From: Acanthaster planci
Lineage: Eukaryota > Echinodermata > Asteroidea > Valvatida > Acanthasteridae
Direction: 5' to 3'
Length of the DNA: 64,000 nucleotides
Assembly: GCF_001949145.1 (NCBI RefSeq)
Contig: NW_019091381.1
Coordinates: forward strand, 1,086,140 to 1,150,139
Positions 13,801 to 28,800 of the stretch are shown here, piece after piece. The notes beneath the pieces were generated by a model that had not been told where the DNA came from, did not search any database, and was given only the letters and a program-made list of their open reading frames with translations. Numbering within the stretch: position 1 is the first letter of the stretch; each line of letters opens with the position of its first letter. Both the position numbers and the translations under genes were made by a program.

Positions 13801-16800
13801 GGTGTGGACAAGAGGCCAGACAACTTGAGACAAGACCATAGCTGTTCACCCGAGTCTAAATTAAGGTGATGGTAGATGGCAGAAGGGGAAGTAAAGTTTG
13901 ACAAGGACCAGTCAATTAGTCAGTTCTATTAAGCTTCCATGCAGCGTTCAGAGAAAACCACAAAGCAAAGATGTGGCTCAAATTATACCAGGATCTGAGT
14001 CACTGAGTCTTACAAATCTGAGAATGAGTATCCCGAGATAAACAAAGCAATTCAATCTTACTGCTATCAATAATTCTCCCTAGAGTGGTGAAATATCACA
14101 AAGGGGAGTCCAAAACTGCCCCTTGTTCGTTTTTTGGTGCTCTTTAAATTCAATGTTCTCCAAACAATTGGTACAGTAAGTCTAATTGTAGGAAACTACA
14201 AAGACAAGAAGTGAATCATGAAGGCCTCTGACAATGGAATTGATAACATTGTAGCCTTGTCAGTCAGAAGAAGCCCTAATTTGCGCGGACATGTGATTAT
14301 TCTTTGAGGTTGAAGTTTGATCAATGGACGGAGATGAGATGACTGGCACTGATCAACTTAAGCTGCAGCGATTTCCTTGGGAACCACAAAAGGACATCCA
14401 TCATTGGAGACTCAAAAAAAGGTCACAAAAGTTCAAAATATTGCCGCAAGGGTTATTCAGTGCCAGGAGAGATAAGAATTGGCAGGACCTGATCTTGCTG
14501 TGGTTCATGAAGGAAACGTAATGAAAGAAGCTAAACTCTGGAACATTTGGGCCCAGTTTCTGATTGTAAAATAAGAGATGAAGTGTTTTCCCCTTCAATA
14601 GTAATGCACCACAGGAAAAAAAATATCAAACTAAACTTTCAGATTAAAAACAAATGACAGTTTACAGTTTACTTGGAACTCGTGGACGTGAGATCACCTA
14701 CACCAGCCTTTTATTTCCACTAGAGATAAATAACGGAAAAGACAACAGCTTCTGCAACCCCCCCCCTACAGGCACAACTAGGCAATGAGTCAATGGTCAA
14801 TTTCATTTCAGTGTCCACAACTTTGCCTGCTTTAGTTTTTCCACTCCTTGGTCTGGTATTTGTCATGACCGACAGAATAATTATTCTCAGTGGTCAACCA
14901 TGCACAATTGCTCTTGTCCAATTAAATTTTACTTTGTATTCAATTCACCATTCAGTTCAAGTGTCAAGATATCATAATAAAATTAAGGGAAAGTTTGAAG
15001 TTTATCACCCAGATGTGTCCCTGGGAGATGACAGTAAAAGATTCTGCATTTTGCAGAATTCAGCAATGCTTCCATTAATTTGGGTTTATGTCGAATGACA
15101 TTCTCCACGCCCTTAGGGGAAATTGTGAAAGATTTACTAAAAGGGTCACGAAGTAATAAAAGGCTGGGCAGGAAAGCCTGGCAGTGTTTATGATGTCTTG
15201 GTTATTGTCAAAATATACCTGAAGTTTCATTTTTGAAATGTCAAATTCTTGAAAACTTTCTGTGTGTCAGACATTAAAAGTAGACTGTTATTAACGTCTG
15301 ATGGGTATGTTTTAGTAGGAGCAATAGGTAGTTTTTATTTAGCTTTTTTTAAATATAAAAACATCCTAAAATTTTCAAAAGTTCTAGTAAAGATGTAGAA
15401 GATACTTTTACTTTTTGAAAATCAAAAGAGAACAAAACAATTTTTGAGTGAGTGACACAGAGGACATGGGCAAAAGGTTTGAGGACCTGATTCCAGTAAT
15501 GATCTTACCTGACTGGTGTTGTGAAGGAGCCGATCCCCATGGGGATAGAGACAAGGTGTCATTTCTTCACTGTACAGACGAATAAACTTCTCTCCAACAA
15601 CCTGTGCCAAGCAGTTGTGCTTAGGGTCGGTGTGGAGTGGTGAGACCGTACCAGCTGGACCAAACCAGGCATTGATATCAACGTTGCTGTCCACATCATC
15701 ACAGTCACTATCCCTATCTTGGTTGAACTGAGAGGATGGATTGTGTTCTCTTTCTGCATCCTCCTTGTTGTCATGGAGACAGCAGTAGTCAGGGATACAG
15801 ATGTCATCTCTCAGTTCAGGAATCTGAAAAAAGCCCCCCCCAAAAGTCACATTTTGACTAAAAATCTGCGGCAACCTTCATTTCTTTCTCCCTACTCCTT
15901 ACTTGAATTGCCAAATATGAAAGTCAAATTTGGACAAAACAAAATGTTTGGCTGAATTACCAAATTAAAAAACAAAATGTTTATTTTTCTTACAAAGGAA
16001 AGGGAATAAATGCAACTGCCTGTACATGATTTGTGCTCAAATATGTGTTGAAAAGTTTTCCACAAAAATATGGCAGGTAGACATTTGCTATTTGAATTTC
16101 TCTCATGTCAATCAACCAACCACTTACAAATATAGGTTAATTAAAGTTGTCTTTCAGGTAACAGTTCATTACTCAAGTAATTCCCCTTAATCCCCCATCC
16201 CCACATTGGAGGAAATTAATGCTTTCAGCACCAACACTCAAGGTGAAAACACAGCAGTTATGTATTAAGTCATACCACCTTCTTCCTTCTTTCCAAGTTG
16301 TGATGAGAAAGTTTGTTGCCGATGGCAACAGAGGATGATTTGGATTACACAAAGAACACAAACATGATGTCAGTTAAAAGCAAGACAGACCAGCTGTGTG
16401 TTTGGTTATATCATTTCCCTTTCATTTACATGAAAAGCAAAATATGTTACTGACATTAAAATTGGTTAACAGTGGTTTCACTGTGTCATTGCAATCTCTA
16501 AAAATTCAAGAATGTGAGGGAAAATCATCAACTGCTCATTTCAAACTGCAAATACGTAAGTGTAAAATCAATTAAAACTGAACATCCTTTGCTAGCAGTT
16601 ATCATTATCAGGCAACAACAAAACATCCCATAATTAATACAAGACCTCTGCCTACACTGATGCCCCTCCCCCACTAAGAAATTTCGAAATGAAGAAAGGA
16701 GTTTTGTATTGTCTTATACTATGACAAAAAGCAGTAAGCCTCTGCTCAACCAAAAATGAGGGCCTTTCATCCAACCACGTGCAGATGGCGTGCCCCTGGT

Positions 16801-19800
16801 CCTTTAAATTTCCCCATGTGACGACAGAGGTAAGGAAAGTGTGTCCCTGTTGTCAACTCTCAGAAGTGACTCACAGATTAGCCTGATATTACAACAATGT
16901 ACAAACACAAGTTACCAGATATTCAAGGTGGATTTGTATGTCTGTGCTTTGGATTAGCACCAATAATCAAAAGCTAACCAACTGCCAACAAACTGTGAAC
17001 TTTTTAGGGGTTACCAATCACATATTGAAGGATCTAACAAATGTACACAGACCTCTGTGATTTCCATGATTCTAGTTAACAAAAAGACACCTTGTTGCTT
17101 TGCTACCAAGGGGATGGGGGGGTTGGCCAACTCTTGTTGATCTCAGAAGTGGGGAAGCTAAAAGCTGAGTCAGACCCTGTGAGTAAGGCGTAAACATGAT
17201 TTATCACTGTCTGGAGCTGATATCAAACATTCTCCTCCAGCAACAACAGTTGCTCCATTTTTTTTATCAGCATTCTGTCAATTCAGTTCAATTCACTTTC
17301 TGTGAGACTACACCCAATCGGTGTCATTTTTCTTACTTTGTTCAAAACAAAATGAGAAGCAAAGATATGATAGATGCTGTCAAAAAGACAGTGTGAATGA
17401 ACTTGGCACTGCAAATCCCAAAGGGTCATGATGGTGAGAGGGGTGTAGTAATGAAGTAAAGGTGGTCATGACTGTGCCACTACGATAGTTATCACACTGG
17501 TTGTCGTACTGCTCATGTGGGAGCAACAAAGGCTGATGTTGACAACGTTAAAGAGAACAATGATGATAGACATGAATTACCATGACAGTAATCACTCCAG
17601 ATCACTCAAAGTCAATTTCCTGTCATTAAACATTGTAAGATAATAAATATTAATTGAAAACAATAAAGAACATTTTTACTCTCCAATTCATGGTTTCTCT
17701 ACTTCATTACGAATACCAAGTCAGCAATAATGGTCTTCTTGTAGCAAACTGGACCAACATTTAAATGCCTTGAACAAGACCATCTCAGATGATCTCCAGA
17801 GAGAGCCTTCTTGGACTTGTTGGCTCAAACAACCTTCTGAAAGATTTCTCCAACAAAGCCACAGATGAGGTGGTGAAATGTCTCCGAGGAGGATATCCAT
17901 CAGTGCTTCATGTACATGTTCAAGTGAAAAAAAAATGTACAGGTACTTGCGTCTCATCTGTCCTCTACAGTACTGCAAAGGGAGAATCTCTATCATCAGT
18001 CATGATGGTCCGCAAGAGAGACATAAATACAGCAACCTAAAGAGCAGTTACAATTTCACCCTCAATTGGAAAGTGGTCCTACCCCAACCAAGATGACATA
18101 GCTACTGGGATTTAGGAAGTGGAAGTGGCAGGGGTGATACTGGCTTAGGGGTCGGATATCATTCAGGGCCTCATCAGTCTGGAGGAATTCTGTTGAGGAT
18201 TGATGACCGGAGAGGTTGTCCATTGGCAAATTTGCACCTTAGGAGAGAAATTTGGCATTGCTCCTCTGAGGAATGTTGGCCAGGCACCAGAAATGACTGG
18301 AGCAATGTCCAGAGAGGACTGTGGAACTGACCTCCACTGGAGGAATATTCCACGATCTTTTCAAAACCCTCTGCACATTAGCTTTTGCATCCACATGGAA
18401 TTTGGGGCTGTAAAATCAGATGGACCATATTTTTTAAGCTAACATTGAAAGTGATTCATAAATATTAATTACATATCAATTCAGGAGAAAACTGCTCATT
18501 TAGAAAAAGGATATTTGCTTTAGAAAGGTAAAGTGTAGCTCAAATCTGTATTGTGGGTGGGGAGGGTAGGATGGGACCAAACTGTTTAAACAGTCAGCTT
18601 ACCTGGCAGGGAAAAACAAAATACCTACATGTACATGTAGGCTGGCCAGACAAGGTGAGGCTTAAAAAATTGTTGACTGCTTGGTTTTGAGGGTTCCATT
18701 ACCCAGTTATTAGGTGTATATTTCTCACTGAAGAAGGAAAGGGTAATGACCTGGGAAGGGGGTTGACAGAGGGTATCTGTTACTTGATACTGAAGGTTGC
18801 AGGTGTCTCTCTTCTAAGGTTTGGCTGGGCGAATGATCAAGGGAAAAGAACCAAAATCTTCAGGGAGGTTGACTTGGCGAACCAGGAAAGAAAGTGTGAT
18901 ACATATTATTATTTTTTTGTGTGTAGTGACCGATTTCTTTGAGCCATTTATGATATCTGAGTCTCTCTAAGGGATGACAGATTTTGGATTGTGCCTAGGA
19001 CGTGACATGGCCTCTGAACAAGAGATCCTGGCCGCGGAATTGGCTACAATGAATAAAAGGTAGTTAGACTGAATCAATTCTGTGTGGTTTGAAGGTGTTT
19101 ATGTTGGCAATGACCTCTGTAACCCTACTGGGTGAATGAACAACCAGATATTGAGAGAAAGTTATCCATATGGAATACAACCAGCACCTGACACCTCAGC
19201 TTTACACCTGTGCAAAGTGTATTCTGCTCTGCTGGGAAACAAGTGGATTTCCTCCAAGTAATAATTTAGAGCCTACTGAAAATCTTGTGTACACTCTGGC
19301 TTGTTATCCCAAACTATTGTTTTGTGCTGTGGTAGATTTGCAATGTTCCAACAAGAGAGATGAATGTTGGCCAGCATCTGGTACTATGCAGAAATTAAGT
19401 AAACATAAACCAAATGCCAATATGTACAATCAAACCATGCCTTCCTTGTAATTTATTCAAATCTCAAAAGTATTTGAGTGAGTTTTATCTCATTTTGGCA
19501 ATCAATTTAAATTTCTTTGATGCTACGGGAGGATAAAGAGATAGCAAGAAGCAAAGAAAGGAGGTGGCTTGACTAACCTATAGAACAGAGCAGGGATTAA
19601 AAGTCTAGACCACTATCATGGGGCAGTCATCTTATTTTGTTACCATTCAAAGCAATGTAACCAAAATGAGGCTGGAAGGAAAAATAGTCTGTTCCCTTTT
19701 ATCAACAAGTGAAGTTGTATTACCATTGCCAATGTGTCTACAGGGTACAGCACACACATTGCAGTGTCTTGATAAAAGTCCTAGGTTCTGAGCCTGAGGA

Positions 19801-22800
19801 AAGGGTCATATTTTGTTCCAGACAAAATGAGTGACAAATTGGGCCACTTATCCAACCAAGCCCTGATGACTGATACAAGGAGGCCATCTGTCTGGGCAGG
19901 GTCAATCATTGGAAGGGGGGAGGGGTTGTATTAACAGAAAGGATACTTATCAGGGGTGGGATCCATAAATGCAAGTAGAATTCTTGGAACATTTGGCCTA
20001 GTTTGCCCCTCCTATGGGGTATAAGTTCAACTGAAACAGTATCTACTTTAAAACTACTCCTCTGATTTGCCATTTTCTAAACTGAATTTGACCAACATTG
20101 TGAAATTGGGGTTTTATTTCAAATAAGGCAGGTCTACAAAACGTTCGGGTATACGGAAAGAGAAAAACCTAATTCACATGATTTAAGACTTCCTTGACCC
20201 TGTACCTCTTCCTTACAAGTTTGAGACAAAGTTACGTCAGCAGGAAGTTAGGAGACTGAAAGTCTTGGGTCAGAAGACGAAGAAATCAGGTGGTAAGGAT
20301 CTGGACTCATTCCTTGGCTGGACGCTCCACAAATCTGCAAGGTAACTGCAGCTTTATTACACACAACACAGCCCAAGTGGTGCCCCATTATGAAAGAGGT
20401 TGTTGTTACTCATCAAAAACAGATTAAAATTGAATACCCAATGGACCTGTTGGTAAACCTAAAGTGCACCTGTTACACCTTCCCCATGGGTGAGCTATGA
20501 GGTCAGCGGGAGACAGGAGGTCAAGAACAGTATCTCCAGCTAGGATGAGGCAGGATTCCTCATTTCAGAAAGTAAAAACATCTTTTCTACAATGAAGACT
20601 ATGAGCATTTTCGAAACAAGTGGATTTGCTTAGACTTTGGTTTCGCTGGTTCCAGTCAGAGCTTGAACAGGTGGTTTTGAACGCTTCTTCAAAATGGCTG
20701 GAACCAGCAAAACCAAAGTCTAAGCCGAATCCACTCATTTTGAAAATGCTCTATGATTCTACTTTCACACATGCTAAGAGGTTATGATTACAGCTTCTGT
20801 CTCTGCTTGCTCTATGCAAAATTACAGAATTAGTGTGGTCCCATAAGTGTGGCCAATTTGCAACAGAATAATATGCACAAAAAAAGAGTAAAAGCATGGG
20901 TCTTTTGGCAATTTTGGCATTAGAGGAATGCAGGGTAGGGTACCAGACAGGAAATGAGGATGATACTATCCTCAGAATGCACTTAGTTTGGCATGGTGAC
21001 TACATGTACACAGGGGTAGAGTTTGGTACTTTTGGACCATAGGGGTTCAGTCCACTAATTCAAGCCCCATTGGAAACTGTGTAAAATCAGTGCTGTTCAG
21101 GGCCTAACAACCTGCATACCAACATTCCTGAGGTATCTGAAACACAAATCAAATTATTATCTGGTCCCTAGTCTTTTAATTTCTTTTCAATGGGGAGGTT
21201 ACCTAATTACATATTTAATTATTCCTACAAAACAAAACCACCCCCCTCCCCCAAAGTGATTTTTAAAGTGGCAACCCTGAACTTTCTATGGCACTTAGGA
21301 CCATTTTTTTAACCATATTTTGTAGCCATCCTGCTCTCAGATGCAAGTCCAAAGACCCAGGGAGTTGATCCTGGCAAACATTTACACAATCTCACCATTT
21401 TGGGGGGCTAAACAATCTCCTTTTTCCAAAGATACTGTGGGGGAACTTTTAATGCTAATGAGCTGGCCAGAAATTCTCACTTGAATTAGTGGACTGCACC
21501 CTTTGATTCAAAATTGTACTTAGTACTGTGCATATGAGCTTATCAACTACACTGTATATATTAACAGTGAAAGATTACACTGCAAGGAATCCAACTGAAT
21601 GGTACCACTTGGATTTACTTAACAGAGCATGGCAGCAAACAACGAAAGGAACAAATTTCGTGAGTAAGGAGCAAGTAAACAGTCCAGAAGATCAAACTGA
21701 TAAACTTTGCACTTCTAACCACATCAGTCAGGTTTGACTTGAGAAAGGAATATCAGGAAATCACCTCGAGCAAATCCTCGGTAAACTAACCAAGGATGAC
21801 AAGAAGTCTGCCATCCTGAATTACTCAGAAATCTGCTTCATCCCTGGGACAGATACAGGGTATACAAGGAACTGAACAAGCAGTGGATTGGACAAAACTA
21901 CAAGTGACTGGAGGGGAATTGATTAACTACACAAACAAACCAATTTGTCAATCTGGGGTTGGATCTTGTCCATCTTTACAATATAATGGGCTCCATCCAG
22001 CTGGAACTTGAAACTTAATTGGGCCAAAAGTGTATGGCAGGTAAGTTTTCCTTTTGGATGATCGAATAAAGGCCAGGAAAAACCTGATGTGGTCAGAAGG
22101 AATTGATAACCAAATGGTGTCAATTTGAACTGCGTCTTGCCTGAGACTGTAACAAGGTAATTAGCTCAAAGCAAGCCACAAGACATAAATTGAGCATCAC
22201 TACAGTATCTAGCTGGACATGACTGGAGGGTCCAGACAAGCCAACTTCAATTCATCAATCTTAGATTGAATTAGATCAATTCATTCATCTTAGAACATGT
22301 TTATCACAGCATCCCAATCTGGAACACATCTTGACAGGATTATAAGCAAATGTTTGAAATAACTAAACACAGGAAGTGCAAGCCTATTAGTCCATGAAAG
22401 TCTCTCCACAGTGATACAAGAAATCATCTACTCATGAATGTTTAATGTTGGATGTTATCAGGTTTTTTGGCTTTAGGTTTAAGTTTTGTTTTTTGAGTTT
22501 TCAGTTTTGGGATTGGGGTTTCGGTGGTTTAGGGTTTTAGTTTTTGGGGTTTTGGTTCAAGTTTTGGGTTTTTTTTGTTTCAAATTTTTAGTTTTAGGAT
22601 CAGGGTTTTAAGTTTTAAACTTTTAGTTTGCAGTCTTGGGTTTTGGGTTTACAGTTTTTGGTTTTGAGTTAGGGGTTTAGAGTTTTCAGTTTTGGGTTTT
22701 CAGTTGTGAGGGGAGAGAAGTAGTAGCAGTGGAGTGAACAGGTTTCAAGTAGTATATGAGAAATAAGTGAGAAACTAGATGAAAGACTTACTGATTTATT

Positions 22801-25800
22801 TTCTTTGACGGGGGTTCCTTGTTAGTTGTTAATTGCATTAGAAAAAAAAACACAGCAATCTCTTGATGATGTATATCTCTTTACGTATTGCCTTGACCAT
22901 ACACAAGCAACTCTTGTGACTTGGAACTCATACTGAATGATTACACCTCACTGGCACCAGTCTTTGACCCATGGTGAAAGACTCCACCTGATCCATCCCC
23001 CTTGTCAGTAAAACCTGAGGTTGCTTTGTAACAATAAAATAACAATAAAAAAAAATTGAACACTACATGTATTTGAACACTACATGTATCTTGATGACAT
23101 GTGGTCATACCTCATTAGGACTTATTCCCATTTGACTACTTTTCTTCTTCACCTTCTTAATTCATGTATACCATGTTAAAAGAGCAAATACATGTACCAA
23201 GTCACGCAACCTGAAGTGCCTCGGGAAGAAAAGAATATTTTCACCATGTGACTTCTTCCTGATGTGTCACGCACCATCCGGTTCAAGATATCATTTGGGA
23301 TTAGCTGCAATCTTACCAGATGACAGACGCTTGTCAAAATAAAAAAGTACAACTGCTACTGTCATTTCATCTCACTTTCCTAGGGTTGAATTCATAAATT
23401 TGCTTTGCCGGGAGTTTTGGGGCTAAGCACAAAAAACAGTTCGATCTTCTCAATTCCTTCATGAAATACAAGACACATGGTCGACAATGCTTTCACCACA
23501 CGGATACCTTTGCATCTTTTAGATACCATACTTTTTTGGACACTTTTGGAACCTTAGCAACTTTGACGCCCAGGTCTTCGCTTCAAGGCAAACAGAGACA
23601 TCTTAAACTCTTAAACCCTGGTGGTCTGTCTTGCATGGGTTCTCAACTGCATAATTCCCTTGCTAAGTACACAAACCTTTGGCTCAGCAAAAGGAACAGT
23701 GAACAGCCAAAACATTAAGCGGTGTTTATTCATCTGAACTAGTTCATGCAAGAATCTGTTCATTTGTTTCGCGATAAATATTACACTTTGATAATTTTTT
23801 CCCTGAAGTGTTTGAGGTAAAGAGTTCCTTTCTGCCGGCACCACTCTATATCCAAACTACACACACCCCAGCCACATTATGACACTATCATTTCCACAAT
23901 TTGACCAAGGATACTAACAAAAAGGGCACTGTTGGAAAAAAATGGGTAAATATGAAGCCTTACAATTTCAATCTTTTTGGAAAATAAGCGTGTAACTGGG
24001 CCAGGTTGTGCTACAGGGGTTAGACTAGAATTTTATCCTTTCACCTGTTCAGAACTGGAACTGGGTAGCAACAAAACAAAACAAAATGAGGTATTTTTCC
24101 TCTTTTTTTTTCATGTGAAGCTGAAATAGTTTTCTAGAGGGACTATATGTGTTTAGGGCAGTGTCAGAGTGAATGATTGATTGAAGTTAACATTTTTTGG
24201 AAGTTAATTGGTTTTCTTCCCCATAGAGGGGCTTTGCACAGGATTTGTTTGTGAATCATGAGTTTTCTGATGTCTTTGCCAGAAGTCCCAGAGTACATCC
24301 ATTTCTTACCATAAGTGCCAATTTGATCTCACATTATGCCAATTTGTGCTGGTAATTACCACAACTTGGAAATTTCTCCCCTGAGGAAAGTGAGCCAAAA
24401 ATGGCAATGAGTTGCGTGCCATTTCTGAATCACAGATCCACGGAATGATTCAGTACCAAAAAAATACAAACGTCAACTGAATATAAAGGGAATTGCTAGG
24501 AGCGTCACCCAAAATGGATGAATAATGGCACAGCTTGAAGTGGTTTTTTTGTCTAGATATGCACACATCATAGCCCTTTAATGGTCCACATAATTCTTAT
24601 AAGAAAAAAAAGGCAAAAAGAGAGGAACATAACTGTGGGCACCTTGGTGCCATCTTTGATAAGACCAGCCATTTTGTGTCCATTGAGTTGACCTTTCCTC
24701 TAGACTTCACTGTGGATCTGCGGCACACAACGTTCGACTGAAGCGCATCCTTGAACCATAATTGGCTTTTTACAAAGAGAAATACAATGTACACAGTCGA
24801 TCAAGAAGTCATAGTATTACGTATCTTACATAATGGGAATCCTAATGAAAGACAAGAAAAATGACAAAATGGGTGACGCACACCGAGGGACAAGTAACAA
24901 CAGACAAGGAGAAAAATGTCAGTTAGAAGAGATGTTTCATGTACAAATGAAGGTACAAGCTGGAAGGTATGGAAACAGATGTTTTCCAAAATGGAAAAGA
25001 AGAATTGGATTCCTTCACACATATCAACTTCATCAACTACAACATCGCCCCCTGGGGGCCAAGTGGGGAGAAGAAGGTAATTCTCCGTGTCCTGAATTGA
25101 ATAATAAGATTAAACGAACAGAGAGCAGAAATGAAATAAGATCAAGGGGTGACAGGGAAATTCCCCGGGGCAGGGTGTCAGTGCATGTTGGATGGTTGCC
25201 AATCTGACATTCTGGAGGTTTTAAATATACTGGGCCGAACTTGGTAACAGTTTCTGCATTGGACATATGATGTCAACCTGTTGAACATTCAATTTAGACT
25301 ATTTCAACATTGAGCAGGTGTGGATGATGGGGAAATCTGAAGCTCAATTTTAAAGGAGGATGGGGCAATGTTTGTGCAACTGGAAAGGAGAAACAGTGGG
25401 GGGGGTTGATTGCAGAGATTCTGCTGCATGTGGCGATCTTTTCTACACACATTTGGGTACTTGCAGAACCAAGGCTGCAATGAACAAGTGGTGAGATGGG
25501 AAGTTTTCCATGGTGAGGATGGAAAATTAAGTAATAGGTGAATGGTAACAATATGGAAAAGTATCTTTCTTTTCTTTGGAGATGCTTACAAAGACATATT
25601 ACTCACAAAACTCACAAAAGAGATATATGAATTTTCTAACTATTTTATCTCAAAACAGAAAAGTTATTTTTATTACTTTTTATTACACTTATTATGCTCT
25701 TAACTGCACCCCACAGCCAGGCTCATCACTGCACCCCTCGCTGTGGGGTGTAGTTTATAGACAGGGTTTAGTTTATCTGATTTGGATTAACATTGTGGTC

Positions 25801-28800
25801 ATATAGAGGTTTGATATGGTGACAAGCTTGTGGAAGAGGAGTGACCATCACTAATCTACAATTTCCTAAATTACTTCAAAAATAATTTTCCAACTCTTCG
25901 CCATCTCACGCAATTATGAGTAGTCACAAGGTCTCCTCATTTGTCACAATTAGGAAATATATTAAGTCATCGTCATCAACGTTTGCAAAATTACACACGG
26001 TTACAAGGTTACTGGGTCCTTAACCTTGAAAGTTTGACTTGTGCAGTCGCCAGCATCAACACATCCTTGACCTTTGGTTCAAAATATTTTTTCTCAGATA
26101 ATCAAAAATCTCATTATCCTCGCATTAATACAAATGCTGTGGAGGAGCTACATATCGTGAGAGATAAGGTCGGAAACAGAATCTGACTCAGCTTCTTTCC
26201 AATAAACATCTTTTATTTCTGGCTAATGAAAAGCTTCCAGCACCTTGCAGCACCAGAGATATTTCTTGACTGATGCCCTCAATTTACTTCTTTTCCCCTG
26301 AGTATTTTTTCTTTACAAGCAGCAGCAGTAGCACTACAAGGTGAGGTTTGACGTTCAAAGTCACTTCTGTTTAACTCCTCCTCCTAAAACAGATCTTGAT
26401 ATTGCCAAAGCTTCAATTTTGAAGCAAAATCTCAAGGTGATTTATAACTTTGTTTTGGAACTCCCCTCATCATCTGCATAATCTGAAGCTGTGCTATCTT
26501 ATCTGAAATCTTCATTCCTTCATAAAATGTCAGATTTTAAGCTGGCAGATTAAGAAAATATGCCTGAGGGATATCATTCGTTATCCTCATTTGTGGAGAT
26601 AGTAGTTGTTATGGCAATTCAGCACATTGGTCACATAACTATTAGGATCAATCGGAGTAAATAAATTTCCTCATTAACTTGTTATTCCATTTTTCAGGCT
26701 GTTTGTACAAATGGTTATCTTGTTAATGATGCTTCCGTCTTGTGATTTGTGGCATGGACATTACTTTGATTTCTAGTAAAAAAAGTGCCAAACAGGAAAA
26801 AGATATTATACCAGTTAGGAGAAGGGGGAGATGGGACAAAGAACATGGAGGAAAATGATGGAGTTTGATGGCAGGAGATGATTGGAGAAGGACATGATAG
26901 ACTCAGGGAAGGAATGAACCTCAAAAAAATAAAAAAAGAGGAAAATAAAGAGTTAAATGAGCCAATAAGGAAAACAAATTTGTCAGTGTGAAGAAAAAAA
27001 TATGTGTGGGATTTGACAGTTGTGCCATTAATGATCATGTACAACATATTGCCAAAGATTTCCAGGTGCATGTAAGGCAAGGAAATACTGAAAAGGGAAT
27101 ATTAACATATCACAGAAAATCTTAAGCAACAAGGAAAACAAGATTAAGAAACAAATTTTTATCTGAGGATCTGACAATATTATTTCCAATGACTTGCGTT
27201 TATGTACATGTAACTATGCAATATGTTTAGCTAGCCTAATGCCTCAACAAAGAACTGCATTCAAAACCGACACAGAAATCAGATGCCATTCTCATTAGTC
27301 CAGCAATTTTTAGGTGACCTTAGGTTTGACTCCCGGCACCATTCAAGCCATGATTGATAGATCTGATCCTTGTCTGCCTGTATAAAAAACTTGCCCTTTT
27401 CTCTCTGAGGAGAGACAGCTTCAATTATTGCAGTTAGCAGACACAAGTAAGCCTTTCAAAAGGTAAGCTTGGTTACCTTTTTTCTCTAAAATGAAAGAGG
27501 GGCGGGGAAATACTGGGAGCTTCTGTTGAATTTCAAACATAATTCAAAGCCTTTACTCCATTAAAAAGTTTTGTCAGCTGATAGAGTGGGTAATATACAA
27601 ACCATTCCTAAAGCCTTTGCTGGCAAACACCATGGCATAAGTACAAAACAATCCATTTCACCCGTCTTTTACGAACGTGACTTCCTGATGAATTACAGTG
27701 GCTACAAAGCTAGCAAGAAGAGAGATAAATGACTTCTTTTTTTCCCCTGGCAAAGTGGATCTGCACAAAATGTCCAGAGGTAACCAATCCTTCATAACTG
27801 TTACCACTTTAATGGTAATCCTTTCAACTGTTTTTACATTGTAGCTCTTCTTTTACGCAAGTATTTTCCATTAAGATTCCTAAATTAATCATAAAGGGTA
27901 AATCTTCTTACAGCAAGCCGGTTTCACAAGACAGCATTTGGAATACAAAAATGAACAGTAACTATAAACATGCTTCTATAATTTATATCTCTTACTCTCC
28001 TTCTCAGGACAATTGTTTCAAGACTAGGAAACACGGTACAGCAAGACATTTGTTGACACAAGCATTTTGACTGATCAAACAATTAAAGATCGGGCGACAA
28101 ATGACACAAAGGTGCGACGTTTTAAAGTGTATGGTTGGTTTTTGTTGATACTGTCCTATTTTTCTGTTTGTGCCATGTATGTAAGAGGCTAATTATAACA
28201 CCAAATTAATTTGTGGTAATATCGAAAGGCTCCCTCAGCCTAAGAATATATCCCCATAGTGTGTGAGAAAAAAATCTCCACCAAAATGATTAATGGCTGA
28301 AAACTGTTATCCCTAACTCTGAACACATTTTTAGGAAACTCTTCTGCATCCCTGAAGTGCAGGAAATTAATGGCACACTCTGTGTATATGTACTTCAGCT
28401 TTCAAGGGGCATCAAGCCCCATAGAAAAAATCCTTCAAAACTTCCTTGTGGATTTTGAAGGACGTGGGAAGGTTGGGGTTAAGTAGCCACGTCAACTAAA
28501 TCTTGCCTCATGTTCGAAATTGCTTGGCCAGAAATTTTATGATAGCAACTTGCATTTCAACAAGTGCCCCCTCTTGTGTTCCATGTGGTCCATTTTTTGA
28601 GAAGAGAAAGGTGGATATTCTTATGTTATAGGTTCCTCTTATTTTATCGAGTGTGGGAGGAAATACAGCCACAAAAAACGTTTCAAAACAAACAACAACT
28701 TTTTCTCCTTCAGCTATCTACAAAGCTTCTGGTAAATGTATATCTTATCAGTAATTTAGGCACAATTGCAAACAATTACAAAGTCAGCTTTTAACATTCA

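Larger units (their letters stand above)
7876..15508 (-). other. KDM8 intron 7 (7.6 kb), with transposable elements
   Basis: Non-coding between a CAG|GTAAGA donor and a TTCCAG acceptor. It contains one copy of the dispersed ~180-bp repeat (9460-9630) and the foldback element at 12652-13680. I found no nested gene. The open frames here are short or come from the 21-bp satellite. Confidence 0.7.

Noticed and set aside
17721-18442. Possible pseudogene on either strand
   Set aside because: Mid-length frames overlap, but no ordered set of family motifs emerged in any frame.
24833-25207. 124-residue plus frame in KDM8 intron 6
   Set aside because: Polar low-complexity composition with no family signature; opposing frames are equally open.
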